From assembly GCF_015356865.1 (NCBI RefSeq), contig NZ_JAAFZA010000073.1, forward strand, positions 1 to 42,982: 42,982 nucleotides of DNA. The letters are read 5' to 3'. Each line of letters opens with the position of its first letter. Within the stretch, counting starts at the first letter, position 1. Shown piece after piece: positions 15,647-23,688 of the stretch. This DNA is from Catenulispora pinisilvae (lineage in GTDB: Bacteria > Actinomycetota > Actinomycetes > Streptomycetales > Catenulisporaceae). A program made the position numbers and the translations under genes. The notes below the pieces were generated by a model. That model was not told the DNA's origin. It was given only the letters and a program-made list of their open reading frames with translations, and made no database searches.

Positions 15647-16281
15647 TGGCCGGGAAGGTGTTCTTCAGCGTGTCGATGTCGCTGGACGGGTTCATCGCGC
15701 CGGAGGAGCGCGAGGACGACCCGGATCAGCAGCGCTGGACGGCGCAGTGGATGGAACTCCAGCAGTGGATCTTCCCGCTGCGCTTCTTCCGGGAGAACCT
15801 GAAGCTCGGCGAGGGCGGCGAAGAAGGGCGCGACAACGACATCGCGCGCGAGACGTACGAGCGGACCGGCGCGAGCGTGATGGGTAAGCGCATGTTCGAG
15901 CTCGGCGAGAAGGCGTGGCCGCCGGAGGCGCCGTTCCACACTCCGGTCTTCGTCGTGACGCACGAGAAGCGCGACTCCTGGGAGCGGCCCGGCGGTACCG
16001 TCTTCCACTTTGTGAACGACGGTATCGAGTCCGCGCTCGACCAGGCCCGAGCCGCCGCCGGCGACCGGGACGTGCGCATCGCAGGCGGCGGTACGGCGAT
16101 CCTGGAGTACGTGAACGCCGGCCTGGTCGACGAGTTCACGCTCGCGCTGGCCCCGGTGCTGTTCGGCTCGGGGACCAGCCTGTTCGCGGGCGTGGACGCC
16201 GGCCGCGTGGCCCTGGAGCAGGTCCGCGCGGAGCCGACGCAGCGAGTGACCCACCTGACCTACGGAGTCCACAAGCGATGA
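15646..16281 (+). CDS. Dihydrofolate reductase-like (RibD C-terminal) protein
   Basis: This 211-aa protein has the RibD_C/DHFR-like fold: KVFFSVSMSLDGFIAPEE at the start, the SVMGKRMFELGEKAW stretch, FVVTHEKRDSW and the dinucleotide-type loop RIAGGGTAILEYVNAGLVDEFTLALAPVLFGSG. It is expected to be an NADPH-dependent reductase, but members of this group rarely reduce folate itself. The start codon overlaps the SRPBCC stop by one base (TGATG), so the genes are coupled. It ends the operon. The stop lies in a 14-bp tandem duplication. Confidence 0.87.
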   Translation: MAGKVFFSVSMSLDGFIAPEEREDDPDQQRWTAQWMELQQWIFPLRFFRENLKLGEGGEEGRDNDIARETYERTGASVMGKRMFELGEKAWPPEAPFHTPVFVVTHEKRDSWERPGGTVFHFVNDGIESALDQARAAAGDRDVRIAGGGTAILEYVNAGLVDEFTLALAPVLFGSGTSLFAGVDAGRVALEQVRAEPTQRVTHLTYGVHKR

Positions 16282-16304
16282 CCGCATTGTGATGACCGCA
16301 TTGT
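16277..16304. repeat. 14-bp tandem duplication over the reductase stop codon
   Basis: GATGACCGCATTGT occurs twice in direct tandem (16277-16290 and 16291-16304). The first copy contains the TGA stop (16279-16281). Confidence 0.9.
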
Positions 16305-16333
16305 TTTGAGATGGATTGAGAACCACCAGTGCA

Positions 16334-17053
16334 CTATTGGAGTTCCGCTGACTGTCGGGCCGTCGTTGGTTCCGCGAGTATCGGGGCTCTGTCGAACAGC
16401 GGCTCATACAGCGCCGAGCGCGGGTCGTAGAGTCCAGCCCGGTGGTAGTACACGTTGGTGACCACTTGGAGCAAGATGAAGAGCACTCCCCACTGGACGC
16501 CGTTGAGCGCGGGCACCTGGTTGACCGGCAACGTGTAGGCCATGGCGAAGCGCACCACGGCGTCGGCGATGGTGGCCGTGCCCCAGATCACCGCGGCCAC
16601 CCGCCAGATCCTGCGGAATCCGGGCAGCCGTTCCCACAGCACGTCCCAGGACTCGCCGTGCGGACCGACCCGGCCTTCCAGGAGCGCGCGGGCGAACATG
16701 AACACCACCGGCCGCTCCGACCGCGCGGTGATCAGCAGCCAGGCTCCGGCGAACGCGGTCAGGTAGCCGTCCTTGGCCAGCAGGAACCTCGGCGAGCCGG
16801 AGATCAGCGAGGCCAGGGCCGAGAGCACCGTGATGGACACCATGAACAGGCTGAGCCCGTCCAACTTCCTTGAGCGGACCACCTGGTAGACCGAGGTGAG
16901 GCCGGGCAGCACGGCGGAGAGCAACAGCGCCAGGAAGGTGCTCAGGCCCAGGCCGTGCAGCAGGTAGTACATGCCGATCGGCGCGCCGACGTCCCACACG
17001 AGGGCGAGCGCGGCTCTCCCCCGGCTGGTGGGTGCCGCTTCCTGTGCGCTCAT
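16334..17053 (-). CDS. VC0807-family integral membrane protein
   Basis: This 239-aa protein has about six hydrophobic segments. The pattern VWDVGAPIGMYYLLHGLGLSTFLALLLSAVLPGLTSVYQVVRSRKLDGLSLFM, LISGSPRFLLAKDGYLTAFAGAWLLITA, and a late MAYTLPVNQVPALNG matches the VC0807 family of unknown transport or structural role. It follows a TetR regulator on the same strand, separated by a 16-bp repeat array, and is probably under that regulator's control. Confidence 0.82.
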   Translation of the reverse strand: MSAQEAAPTSRGRAALALVWDVGAPIGMYYLLHGLGLSTFLALLLSAVLPGLTSVYQVVRSRKLDGLSLFMVSITVLSALASLISGSPRFLLAKDGYLTAFAGAWLLITARSERPVVFMFARALLEGRVGPHGESWDVLWERLPGFRRIWRVAAVIWGTATIADAVVRFAMAYTLPVNQVPALNGVQWGVLFILLQVVTNVYYHRAGLYDPRSALYEPLFDRAPILAEPTTARQSAELQ

Positions 17054-17078
17054 GTCTGTGCTCCCTTTACAGGTTCGG

Positions 17079-17174
17079 TCCTTCGGCCGTTGAGTCCTTC
17101 GGCCGTTGAGTCCTTCGGCCGTTTAGCCCTTCGATCGTTGAGTCCTTCGGCCGTTGAGCCCTTCGACCCTTCAG
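17079..17174. repeat. Six-unit 16-bp tandem repeat between TetR and membrane protein genes
   Basis: Six adjacent 16-bp units of (T/C)CCTTCGGCCGTTGAG type fill the space between the TetR stop and the VC0807 gene start. Units 1, 2 and 5 are nearly identical; the others vary at few places. Each typical unit holds the palindrome CGGCCG. The last unit includes the TetR stop codon (17171-17173). Confidence 0.9.
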
Positions 17175-17776
17175 TCCTTGCGGGTGGCCAGGTCGAAAAG
17201 GGTGCACAACTCGGCCGTGCACACCTCCAGGTCCAGTTCCGGATACGTCTCCAGCAGCATCGGGACGCCGTCCACACTGCGTTGCACGCTGGCCGCGACC
17301 ACCCGCGGATCGAAGTCGCGGAACTCGCCGGTCTCCTGACCCCGGCGCAGGATCCGCTCGACCGGATCGAGCACCACCAGCTCGGACGTCTCCGGGTCGT
17401 AGTCCAGGGCCCCGGCCAGGAAGATGCCCAGCAGGGCCTTCATCTGGACCCGGTGCTCGGCGATGAACTCCAGGTAGCCCTGGATGTAGCCGAGCAGCAG
17501 CTCCCGGCCGCCGGTGAGCCCGGCCATCCGGACCGCCATGAACTGGCCGACCTCGGCATAGACCTCGGTGACCACCGCCTCCATCAGCTCGCTCTTGCCG
17601 GCGAAGTGGTAGGAGATCAGCCGGGTGCTGGACAGGCCGGCCCGCTCGGCGATGCGGGCGAACGAAGCCTGCGGGTAGCCGAGGTCAGCGATGGTCTCGA
17701 TGGTCGCGGCCACGATCTGCGCCCGGCGGGCGGTGGCCGTGAACGATCGGTCTGTCTCGCCGTCGTTTACTCGCAT
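17171..17776 (-). CDS. TetR-family regulator
   Basis: This 201-aa protein has the TetR helix-turn-helix in residues 17-65: RRAQIVAATIETIADLGYPQASFARIAERAGLSSTRLISYHFAGKSELMEAVV. The C-terminal domain is helical and of no clear subtype. The ATG at 17776 has no ribosome site, but a -10-like TAATCT ends 6 bases before it, consistent with a leaderless message. A perfect inverted repeat covers that start codon, and two more half sites lie upstream, so strong autoregulation is likely. It leads a two-gene unit with the membrane protein and is divergent from the 161-aa unknown protein. Confidence 0.88.
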   Translation of the reverse strand: MRVNDGETDRSFTATARRAQIVAATIETIADLGYPQASFARIAERAGLSSTRLISYHFAGKSELMEAVVTEVYAEVGQFMAVRMAGLTGGRELLLGYIQGYLEFIAEHRVQMKALLGIFLAGALDYDPETSELVVLDPVERILRRGQETGEFRDFDPRVVAASVQRSVDGVPMLLETYPELDLEVCTAELCTLFDLATRKD

Positions 17777-17825
17777 GAGTAAAGATTACATCACCCGAGT
17801 AAATCCGGCACCCGAGTAAATCCGG
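17766..17825. promoter_or_regulatory. Multi-site TetR operator over its own start codon
   Basis: TTTACTC (17766-17772) and GAGTAAA (17777-17783) form a perfect inverted repeat around the start codon. GAGTAAA recurs at 17797-17803 and 17814-17820, within a 17-bp tandem duplication (17792-17808 and 17809-17825). Confidence 0.6.
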
Positions 17826-17905
17826 CATCAACTCATCGGCTGCTGCGCTGGACGGGTACAGCGGCTGATACGCGGGCAGCTGTTGTGGAAATGAAAGGAC
17901 AAGGC

Positions 17906-18391
17906 ATGAGGCTGTTCCGCAAGAAGAACCCCGAGACCGCGCCGGCAGGGCGCCCAGCGACAGAACAACCCGCCGCCAAGCAGACCGAGATCGGGATCCT
18001 GTTCGACATCGACGCACTCGGCGGCGGGTTCTACGGCCCGAAGGCGTACCAGGTCCTCTTCCAGACCCTGGACCCACAGCGCCTGAAGCGCTGCTCCTTC
18101 CACGACGGCGACACCAACGCGACGATCTTCCAGGGCGCGCGCCTCTACTGCATCGCCATCCGCTCCCCCGCCCCAAACACCATCGACTACGTTCGCGAAC
18201 TGATCGGCGCCCGCACCGACCCGGGCCTACTGGCCCCGAGCGAGCGCTTCGTCGACGGCGACGTCACGGAGTGGGAACCGCTCGTACCCGCCGGTTTCGT
18301 CAACGAGGCGGCGCAGCTGGTCGTCAAGGAGAACGACATGATCCACCCCTCGGTGGCGGAGGGGACCGCGTGGCGGGTCGTGATCGGTTAG
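17906..18391 (+). CDS. Protein of unknown function, 161 aa
   Basis: I do not recognise this family. The first 30 residues are basic and Pro/Ala-rich (MRLFRKKNPETAPAGRPATEQP), without a signal peptide. The rest is a compact mixed alpha/beta domain (EIGILFDIDALGGGFYGPKAYQVLFQTLDPQRL, then TIFQGARLYCIAI, ending GTAWRVVIG). The ATG at 17906 has AAAGGACAAGG upstream; ATGs at 17885 and 17891 are in frame but less well placed. It is divergent from the TetR gene whose operator lies 110 bp away, and a P450 gene follows after 28 bp, so it may be co-transcribed with that P450. Confidence 0.7.
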   Translation: MRLFRKKNPETAPAGRPATEQPAAKQTEIGILFDIDALGGGFYGPKAYQVLFQTLDPQRLKRCSFHDGDTNATIFQGARLYCIAIRSPAPNTIDYVRELIGARTDPGLLAPSERFVDGDVTEWEPLVPAGFVNEAAQLVVKENDMIHPSVAEGTAWRVVIG

Positions 18392-18419
18392 GGGGCGGTC
18401 CTCGCCCTATCTTGATTGC

Positions 18420-19706
18420 GTGACCGCCAGCCAGCCGTTCTCCGAGCCGATCTCTGAGCCGTTCTCCGAGCCGATCGAGATGGTGCCACATCTGTCCGGA
18501 TGCCCATATGCGGCGTACGCGCGGCTGCGGGAGGCCGGTGGCGTCCACCAGGCGGTCAAGCCCAGCGGCGGGCAGGTCTGGGTGATCAGCCGCCACGCCG
18601 ATGTCAAGGCATTGTTCTCCGACCCGCGGATGTCCATCGAAGCGCGCAACTCCCGTCACGGCTACCAGGGCTTCGGCCTGCCACCGGCTCTCGACGAGCA
18701 CCTGATGAACGTGGACGACCAGGCGCACGCAAGGCTTCGTCGCCTGGTCTCCTCCGCATTCACCCCGCGCCGCGTCGAAGCCCAGCGCGAGCGCGTCCAA
18801 GCGGCCGTCGACCGCCTCATCGGCACGATCGCCCCGAACGGCCACGCCGACCTGGTCGCCGAACTCGCCGCCCCGACTCCCGTGGTCGTCATCTGCGGCC
18901 TGCTCGGGATCCCGGAGTCGGACGGCGCCGCCTTCCAGGCCTACACCCGCTCGCTGATGACGCCGAACGATCCGAATCGGCCCGCCACCGGCGACCTCGT
19001 CGCCGGCCTGCACACCTGCCTGGTGGACCTGATCGAGCGCAAGCGCGCCGAGCCGGCCGAGGACCTGCTCACCGCGATGATCACCGCCCGCGACGGGGAC
19101 GACCGGCTGTCCGAGAACGAGCTGACCTCGCTGGCCTTCCTCATCCTGTGGGCCGGCTTCGAGACCACGGTGCACCTGATCGCCAACGGCATCGCCACGC
19201 TGCTCAGCGAACCGCGGCTCGCCGACCTCGTCCGCGAGGAGCCTGATCCGCACACGCCGCGCATGGCCGCCCTCGTCGAGGAACTGCTGCGGCGGGACGG
19301 GCCCATGCTCACCGCGATCCGACGCTTCCCCCTCGAAGACCTCCGCATCGGTGAGCAAGTGGTGCCCGCGGGCGAGACCGTCCTGCTGGCGATCGGCTCA
19401 GCCAACCGCGACCCGCGGTACATCACCGACCCCGACGACGTCGACCCCGACCGCGCCGCCAGCGGCCACCTCGGTTTCGGCCCCGACCGCGCCGCCAGCA
19501 GCCACCTCGGCTTCGGCCACGGCCCGCACTACTGCCTCGGCGCCTCACTCGCGCGCATGGAGGTGCGGACCGCTTTGTGGACCGCGATTCACCGGCTGCC
19601 GAACCTCACGCTCGCCATCCCCGAGCAGGACCTGCCCTGGAAACTCGACCACCGCCAGCACGCCCTGACCGCGTTGCCCGTCACGTTCACGACAGAGGCT
19701 GCTTGA
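18420..19706 (+). CDS. Cytochrome P450
   Basis: This 428-aa monooxygenase has the I-helix WAGFETTVHLI with a proper GFETT, the ExxR motif in VEELLRR, and the heme loop FGHGPHYCLGASLARME. Just before the heme loop the segment DRAASGHLGFGP is duplicated in tandem by a 36-bp DNA duplication (19449-19520), which puts 12 extra residues in the meander. The N-terminus has an SEPISEPFSEPIE repeat. The GTG at 18420 has no ribosome site; a TATCTT six bases upstream could make it leaderless. The second P450 of the window is a relative (shared heme-loop style). Redox partners and substrate are not shown by the neighbourhood. Confidence 0.92.
   Translation: MTASQPFSEPISEPFSEPIEMVPHLSGCPYAAYARLREAGGVHQAVKPSGGQVWVISRHADVKALFSDPRMSIEARNSRHGYQGFGLPPALDEHLMNVDDQAHARLRRLVSSAFTPRRVEAQRERVQAAVDRLIGTIAPNGHADLVAELAAPTPVVVICGLLGIPESDGAAFQAYTRSLMTPNDPNRPATGDLVAGLHTCLVDLIERKRAEPAEDLLTAMITARDGDDRLSENELTSLAFLILWAGFETTVHLIANGIATLLSEPRLADLVREEPDPHTPRMAALVEELLRRDGPMLTAIRRFPLEDLRIGEQVVPAGETVLLAIGSANRDPRYITDPDDVDPDRAASGHLGFGPDRAASSHLGFGHGPHYCLGASLARMEVRTALWTAIHRLPNLTLAIPEQDLPWKLDHRQHALTALPVTFTTEAA
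19449..19520. repeat. 36-bp in-frame tandem duplication in the P450 gene
   Basis: Copies at 19449-19484 and 19485-19520 differ at three of 36 positions. They sit directly upstream of the codons for the heme-binding loop. Confidence 0.9.
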
Positions 19707-19744
19707 ACCCACCGCGGGCAGTCTTCCGGTCCGGACCATGCCCT

Positions 19745-19780
19745 TTCTACGGCCGGGGCAAGTTCTACGGCCGGGGCAAG
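19745..19780. repeat. 18-bp tandem duplication over the TetR stop codon
   Basis: TTCTACGGCCGGGGCAAG occurs twice (19745-19762 and 19763-19780). The second copy contains the stop of the convergent TetR gene (19765-19767), and the first carries a further in-frame stop. Confidence 0.9.
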
Positions 19781-20355
19781 ACAGCCAACGCCGTTTCCGC
19801 GATGGTGCGCAGCGAATCAGGGCTGGTGTCCGCCTTGCCCAGGGCTTCGATGCCACGCAACACGGCCAGCAGGAGTCCGGCGAGTCGGGCCGGGTCGGCG
19901 TCCGGGTCGATGTCGCCCGCCCGCTGCGCTCCGGCAACGCAGGAGGCGATCAGTTCGTCGATGGCCGCGAAAGTCCGGCGGGCCGTGGCCACGACGGCCG
20001 GATCCTGCCCCGAGAGCTCGGCGGTGCCCTTGGCGAGCAGGCAGCCGCGCAGGGACACGTCTGAGGCGGTGGCGTCCGCAACCGCCAATACGTGTGCGCG
20101 CAGCCGCTCAAACGCGCTGGCATCGGGGCCGTCCAGGGCCCGGCGCACGCCTTCGACCAGCCCGGCGCAGTGGACGTCGAAGGCGCGCAGGAACAGGTGG
20201 CGCTTGTCGCCGAAGGCGCCGTAGAGGCTGCCCTTGCCCAGGCCGGTGGCCGCCGCGATGTCGTCCACCCTGGCCGCCGCGTAGCCGGTCGCCCAGAACT
20301 GGTCCGTGGCGACGCGCAAAACCTCGTCTTCGTCAAAGCTCCGGGGGCGCGCCAT
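19765..20355 (-). CDS. TetR/AcrR-family regulator
   Basis: This 196-aa regulator has the TetR domain in residues 1-60 (MARPRSFDEDEVLRVATDQFWATGYAAARVDDIAAATGLGKGSLYGAFGDKRHLFLRAF). The C-terminal part resembles the TetR_C of oxidoreductase-linked regulators with CLLAKGTAEL and SCVAGAQRAGDIDPDADPARLAGLLLAVLRGI. The ATG at 20355 is the family-typical start and has GGAG upstream; an in-frame ATG nine codons earlier is less likely. It is divergent from an SDR gene and separated by a 55-bp symmetric palindrome, its probable operator. Confidence 0.9.
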   Translation of the reverse strand: MARPRSFDEDEVLRVATDQFWATGYAAARVDDIAAATGLGKGSLYGAFGDKRHLFLRAFDVHCAGLVEGVRRALDGPDASAFERLRAHVLAVADATASDVSLRGCLLAKGTAELSGQDPAVVATARRTFAAIDELIASCVAGAQRAGDIDPDADPARLAGLLLAVLRGIEALGKADTSPDSLRTIAETALAVLPRP

Positions 20356-20370
20356 GGCTCCACGATACAA

Positions 20371-20425
20371 GTTCTTGACCATCCAGTCCAGAATGGGCTA
20401 CGTTCTGGACTAGACAGTCAAGAAC
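20371..20425. promoter_or_regulatory. 55-bp symmetric double palindrome, TetR operator
   Basis: GTTCTTGAC (20371-20379) pairs with GTCAAGAAC (20417-20425), and AGTCCAGAA (20385-20393) with TTCTGGACT (20403-20411). All 18 pairs are perfect and both dyads share one centre with equal 5-bp spacers. Each outer arm carries a TTGAC that could act as a -35 for its own direction. It lies between the divergent TetR and SDR genes. Confidence 0.7.
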
Positions 20426-20443
20426 AACGAGAGGATCGGCATC

Positions 20444-21196
20444 ATGAGCCCCATGGACGGAAAGACAGCCCTGGTCACCGGAGCCTCCGTCGGCATCGGA
20501 CGGGCGATCGCCAAGCGCTTCGCCGACGACGGCGCCCGCGTCTACATCACCGGCCGGCGCACGGACGAACTCGAGGCCGCGGCGAAGGACATCGGCCCCA
20601 ACGCGGTCCCCGTGCCCTCAGACGTCTCGCTCGCCGCCGACCTCGATCGCGTCATGGACGTCATCCGCGGCGACGGACGGCAGCTCGACGTCGTGGTGGC
20701 CAACGCCGGGCTGGGCGACGGAGCCCGCCTCACCGACGTCACCGAGGAGCAGTTCGACCACGTCTTCGGCGTGAACACCAAGGGCAGCCTGCTAACCGTG
20801 CAGAAGGCCCTGCCCCTGCTCGCAGAGACGGCCTCGGTGATCCTGCTGGGCTCCACCACCATCCACCAAGGCGCCGACCGCATGGGCGTCTACGCCGCGT
20901 CCAAGGCCGCCGTCCGCAGCCTCGGGCGCACCTGGGCCGCCGAACTGGCCCCGCGCGGCGTACGGGTCAACGTCATCACCCCCGGCCCCATCGCCACCCC
21001 CGCGATCGAAGGCCTGGCCGACAAGTTCGGCGTGAGCACCGAAGACTTGCACGGCGCACTGGCCGCGCAAACCGCACTGCGACGCATGGGCCGCCCCGAA
21101 GAGGTCGCGGCGCTGGCCGCCTTCCTCGCCGGACCGGAGAGCTCCTTCATCACCGGCGCCGAGCACTTCGTCGACGGCGGACAGGCCCAGATCTGA
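20444..21196 (+). CDS. Short-chain dehydrogenase/reductase (SDR)
   Basis: This 250-aa enzyme is a classical SDR. It has the nucleotide-binding TGASVGIG at residues 13-20, NAG in VVVANAGLG, the catalytic Ser in LLGSTTIHQG, YAASK with Tyr and Lys, and the PGPIATP loop after the active site. The Arg in TGRR suggests NADP(H) use. It ends with the standard ITGAEHFVDGGQAQI. The substrate is unknown. It is divergent from the TetR gene and probably under its control through the double palindrome; induction by a reactive small molecule is the usual theme for such pairs. Confidence 0.92.
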   Translation: MSPMDGKTALVTGASVGIGRAIAKRFADDGARVYITGRRTDELEAAAKDIGPNAVPVPSDVSLAADLDRVMDVIRGDGRQLDVVVANAGLGDGARLTDVTEEQFDHVFGVNTKGSLLTVQKALPLLAETASVILLGSTTIHQGADRMGVYAASKAAVRSLGRTWAAELAPRGVRVNVITPGPIATPAIEGLADKFGVSTEDLHGALAAQTALRRMGRPEEVAALAAFLAGPESSFITGAEHFVDGGQAQI

Positions 21197-21261
21197 CCCG
21201 GTTCCGATAGCTTGAGATTGACGGCGGTCGGGTTGGACACGGCCCGGGCGAGGAGAAGGAT

Positions 21262-21287
21262 GTGGAGTGAGGACGTGGAGTGAGGAC
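21262..21287. repeat. 13-bp tandem duplication at the oxygenase start codon
   Basis: GTGGAGTGAGGAC occurs twice (21262-21274 and 21275-21287). The start GTG (21280) is in the second copy; the same GTG in the first copy (21267) is better spaced from AGGAGAAGG at 21251-21259 but is out of frame with the gene. Confidence 0.85.
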
Positions 21288-23637
21288 GAAGCTCGCGGCA
21301 CGTGACCAACTCGCCGCGGTCCTCTCCAGGGAGTTCGGCGAGCCGCCGTTCGCCGTCGTCGAGCAGGCCGATCCGACGCTGCTCGACGTCGAGGTCGACG
21401 GCGTGGGGCGTTTGAAGTACCCGGTGACGGCGGCGCAGGCACGCAAGCTGTGCGCCTTGGGCGCTCCGGCACGCTACGGACGCGGCGAGCAGACGCTCAC
21501 CGACGCGTCGGTCCGAGACACCTGGGAGGTGCCGCGGGCCGCGGTCCACCTGTCATGGTCGCCGCGGTTCGACAAGGTGCTGGACGGGATGCGCGAGGAA
21601 CTGGGGCTGCCGGTCTCGGCGACACTCCGGGCGGAGCTGCATTCGCTGCTGGTCTACGGGCCGGGCCAGTTCTTCCTGCCGCATCAAGACTCTGAGAAGC
21701 ACGACGCGATGGTCGGCACGCTGGCCGTGACGCTGCCATCCCGGCACAGCGGCGGCGAGCTCGTCATCACGCAGGGCGGGCGGAGCCAGACCTGCTCCGG
21801 CTCGGCGTCCCGGCTGGCGCTCTGCGCGTTCTACGCAGACTGCCGCCACGAGGTGCGGCCGGTGAAGTCCGGATACCGGATCGCCGTCACGTTCAACCTG
21901 CTGCTGGACGGCGGCGCGCCGCGGGCGTCGGGCGCCGACCTGGTGAACGAGGCGGCACGGCTTCTGGACGGCCACTTCGCGACCCGGTCCTCGGCGCACT
22001 CGTGGGGGAAGGCCGCGGCGCACAAGCGGTTGGTGTACCTGCTGGATCACGAGTACACCGAGCGGGGCCTGAACTGGAACCGGCTCAAGGGCGGGGACGC
22101 CGACCGGGCGGCACTGCTGCGGACGGCGGCCGAACAGGCCGGCTGCCGGATCATGCTGGCGGTCACCAAGATCCAGGAGACCTGGGACGTCGAGCCGGAG
22201 GGATCCGACTACGAAGGATGGGACGACGAAGACGAAGACTGGGAAGACGGCGAGGACGCGGACGGCGATGCCGACGGTGACGACAACGACAACCATGAGC
22301 TCAACGATCTGATCGAGCGCACCACGACGCTGTCCTGCTGGATCGACCCGGAGACCGGGAGGGCCGAGTCGATCAGCCTCGAACTGAGCGAGGACGAGGT
22401 CTGTTCCAGGACCTCGACCGCCGACTTCGCCCCGTATGAGCAGCAGTACGAGGGCTACATGGGCAACTACGGCAACACCCTGGACCGCTGGTATCGGCGT
22501 GCGGCGGTAGTGGTGTTCCCGGACAGCCTGGCCTTCGCCAATCGGGCCGAGGCCGCCCCGGCCTGGGCGATGCGGCAGGTAGCCGAGCGGGCGCGGTCTG
22601 GGGACGTCGCCGGCGCCCGCGCCGACGCCGCTTCGCTCGAATCGTTCTGGACCGCGACGGTGAGCCCGGGCCCCCGCGCCGGCGTCCTCGGCCCGGCGCT
22701 GAAAGCCGCGCACGCCGTGGAAGATCCGGCGGTCGCGGCCATGCTGCTGGCCGCGTTCCGGTCCGAGGACCTGCTCGCCAAGCACGCGACACCGTTGAGT
22801 CGCCTTGCGAAACGCTACGGCGGCGCCTGGCTGGGCGGGATCCTGGGCACTTGGTCCGTCGGCGGCCAACACGATGTCTACGGCCACGCGCCCGAGAGCC
22901 GTGACTGGTATTCAGCGCTGCCGGCGTTGTGCACGGGCTTGACGGCTTCCGGCCGCGACGGCGCCGTCGCGGCCGGGGCGCTGCTGCGAGCAGCGTGGCA
23001 GCGGCTGGTGGCGACCGCCGCACTGCGACTCGAATCATCTCCTCCCAGCCGCCGCGCCGCCGGCCTGGAAGAAATCGGCGCGCCGTTGGCCGCGGTGATC
23101 GCCGCCGCGGCCGACCCGGCGGCGACCGCGATGGGCGACGTGATCGCGGCCCACCTGGCCGGGCTCGGCGACGAGGCGCTGCCCTGGCTGCTCTCGGGGC
23201 TCCGCTCATTCTCAACGGTGCACAGCGAGGCGTCAGGAGACCGGCTGCCGGCGGCCGTGGCGGCGAACTGCGGCCTCCGACTCACCAGGCGGCTGGCGCG
23301 GCCGACGCGCGCCGCGAACGACTGGTCGATCGCGCTGCCCGAAGGCTGCTCATGTCCGTTGTGCGAGGCCCTGACGGAGTTCCTCGCCGATCCGACGCTG
23401 CGGACCCGGGACTGGCCGCTGGCCGAGCAGAAGCGTCGACACGTCCACTCCCGCATCGACGCGGCCGAGCTTCCGGTCGACCACCAGACACGACGCGAGG
23501 GCCGCCCCTACACCCTGATGCTGGCGAAGAAGGACGCGTTGTTCAGTGGAGAGCGGGCACTGCGCGCCGAGGATGAGGCAGACCTGCGATGGATCATCAC
23601 TGTCTGGCCCTCCGCAGCCACGGCCTCAGCCACCTGA
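21280..23637 (+). CDS. 2OG-Fe(II) oxygenase with large C-terminal extension
   Basis: The first 230 residues of this 785-aa protein form a prolyl-4-hydroxylase-like dioxygenase. His135 and Asp137 (HQD) and His190 (CRHEV) are the iron ligands, and Arg200 (SGYRIAVTF) would bind 2-oxoglutarate. A very acidic stretch follows (about residues 305-335, WDDEDEDWEDGEDADGD). The remaining 450 residues are helical and do not resemble a known domain to me; a CPLC pair lies near residue 690. The target could be a protein or a small molecule. The start codon lies in a 13-bp duplication. A 369-aa unknown protein follows after 51 bp, probably its partner. Confidence 0.8.
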   Translation: MRTKLAARDQLAAVLSREFGEPPFAVVEQADPTLLDVEVDGVGRLKYPVTAAQARKLCALGAPARYGRGEQTLTDASVRDTWEVPRAAVHLSWSPRFDKVLDGMREELGLPVSATLRAELHSLLVYGPGQFFLPHQDSEKHDAMVGTLAVTLPSRHSGGELVITQGGRSQTCSGSASRLALCAFYADCRHEVRPVKSGYRIAVTFNLLLDGGAPRASGADLVNEAARLLDGHFATRSSAHSWGKAAAHKRLVYLLDHEYTERGLNWNRLKGGDADRAALLRTAAEQAGCRIMLAVTKIQETWDVEPEGSDYEGWDDEDEDWEDGEDADGDADGDDNDNHELNDLIERTTTLSCWIDPETGRAESISLELSEDEVCSRTSTADFAPYEQQYEGYMGNYGNTLDRWYRRAAVVVFPDSLAFANRAEAAPAWAMRQVAERARSGDVAGARADAASLESFWTATVSPGPRAGVLGPALKAAHAVEDPAVAAMLLAAFRSEDLLAKHATPLSRLAKRYGGAWLGGILGTWSVGGQHDVYGHAPESRDWYSALPALCTGLTASGRDGAVAAGALLRAAWQRLVATAALRLESSPPSRRAAGLEEIGAPLAAVIAAAADPAATAMGDVIAAHLAGLGDEALPWLLSGLRSFSTVHSEASGDRLPAAVAANCGLRLTRRLARPTRAANDWSIALPEGCSCPLCEALTEFLADPTLRTRDWPLAEQKRRHVHSRIDAAELPVDHQTRREGRPYTLMLAKKDALFSGERALRAEDEADLRWIITVWPSAATASAT

Positions 23638-23688
23638 CATAGCGTGATGTAGCGCTTGGCAATAGCCGCCACCGGTACCATCTCAGCC

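Noticed and set aside
12612..19706. Natural-product gene cluster around the two P450s
   Set aside because: No polyketide, peptide, terpene or RiPP core enzyme and no tailoring set is seen; the P450s are far apart and have different neighbours.
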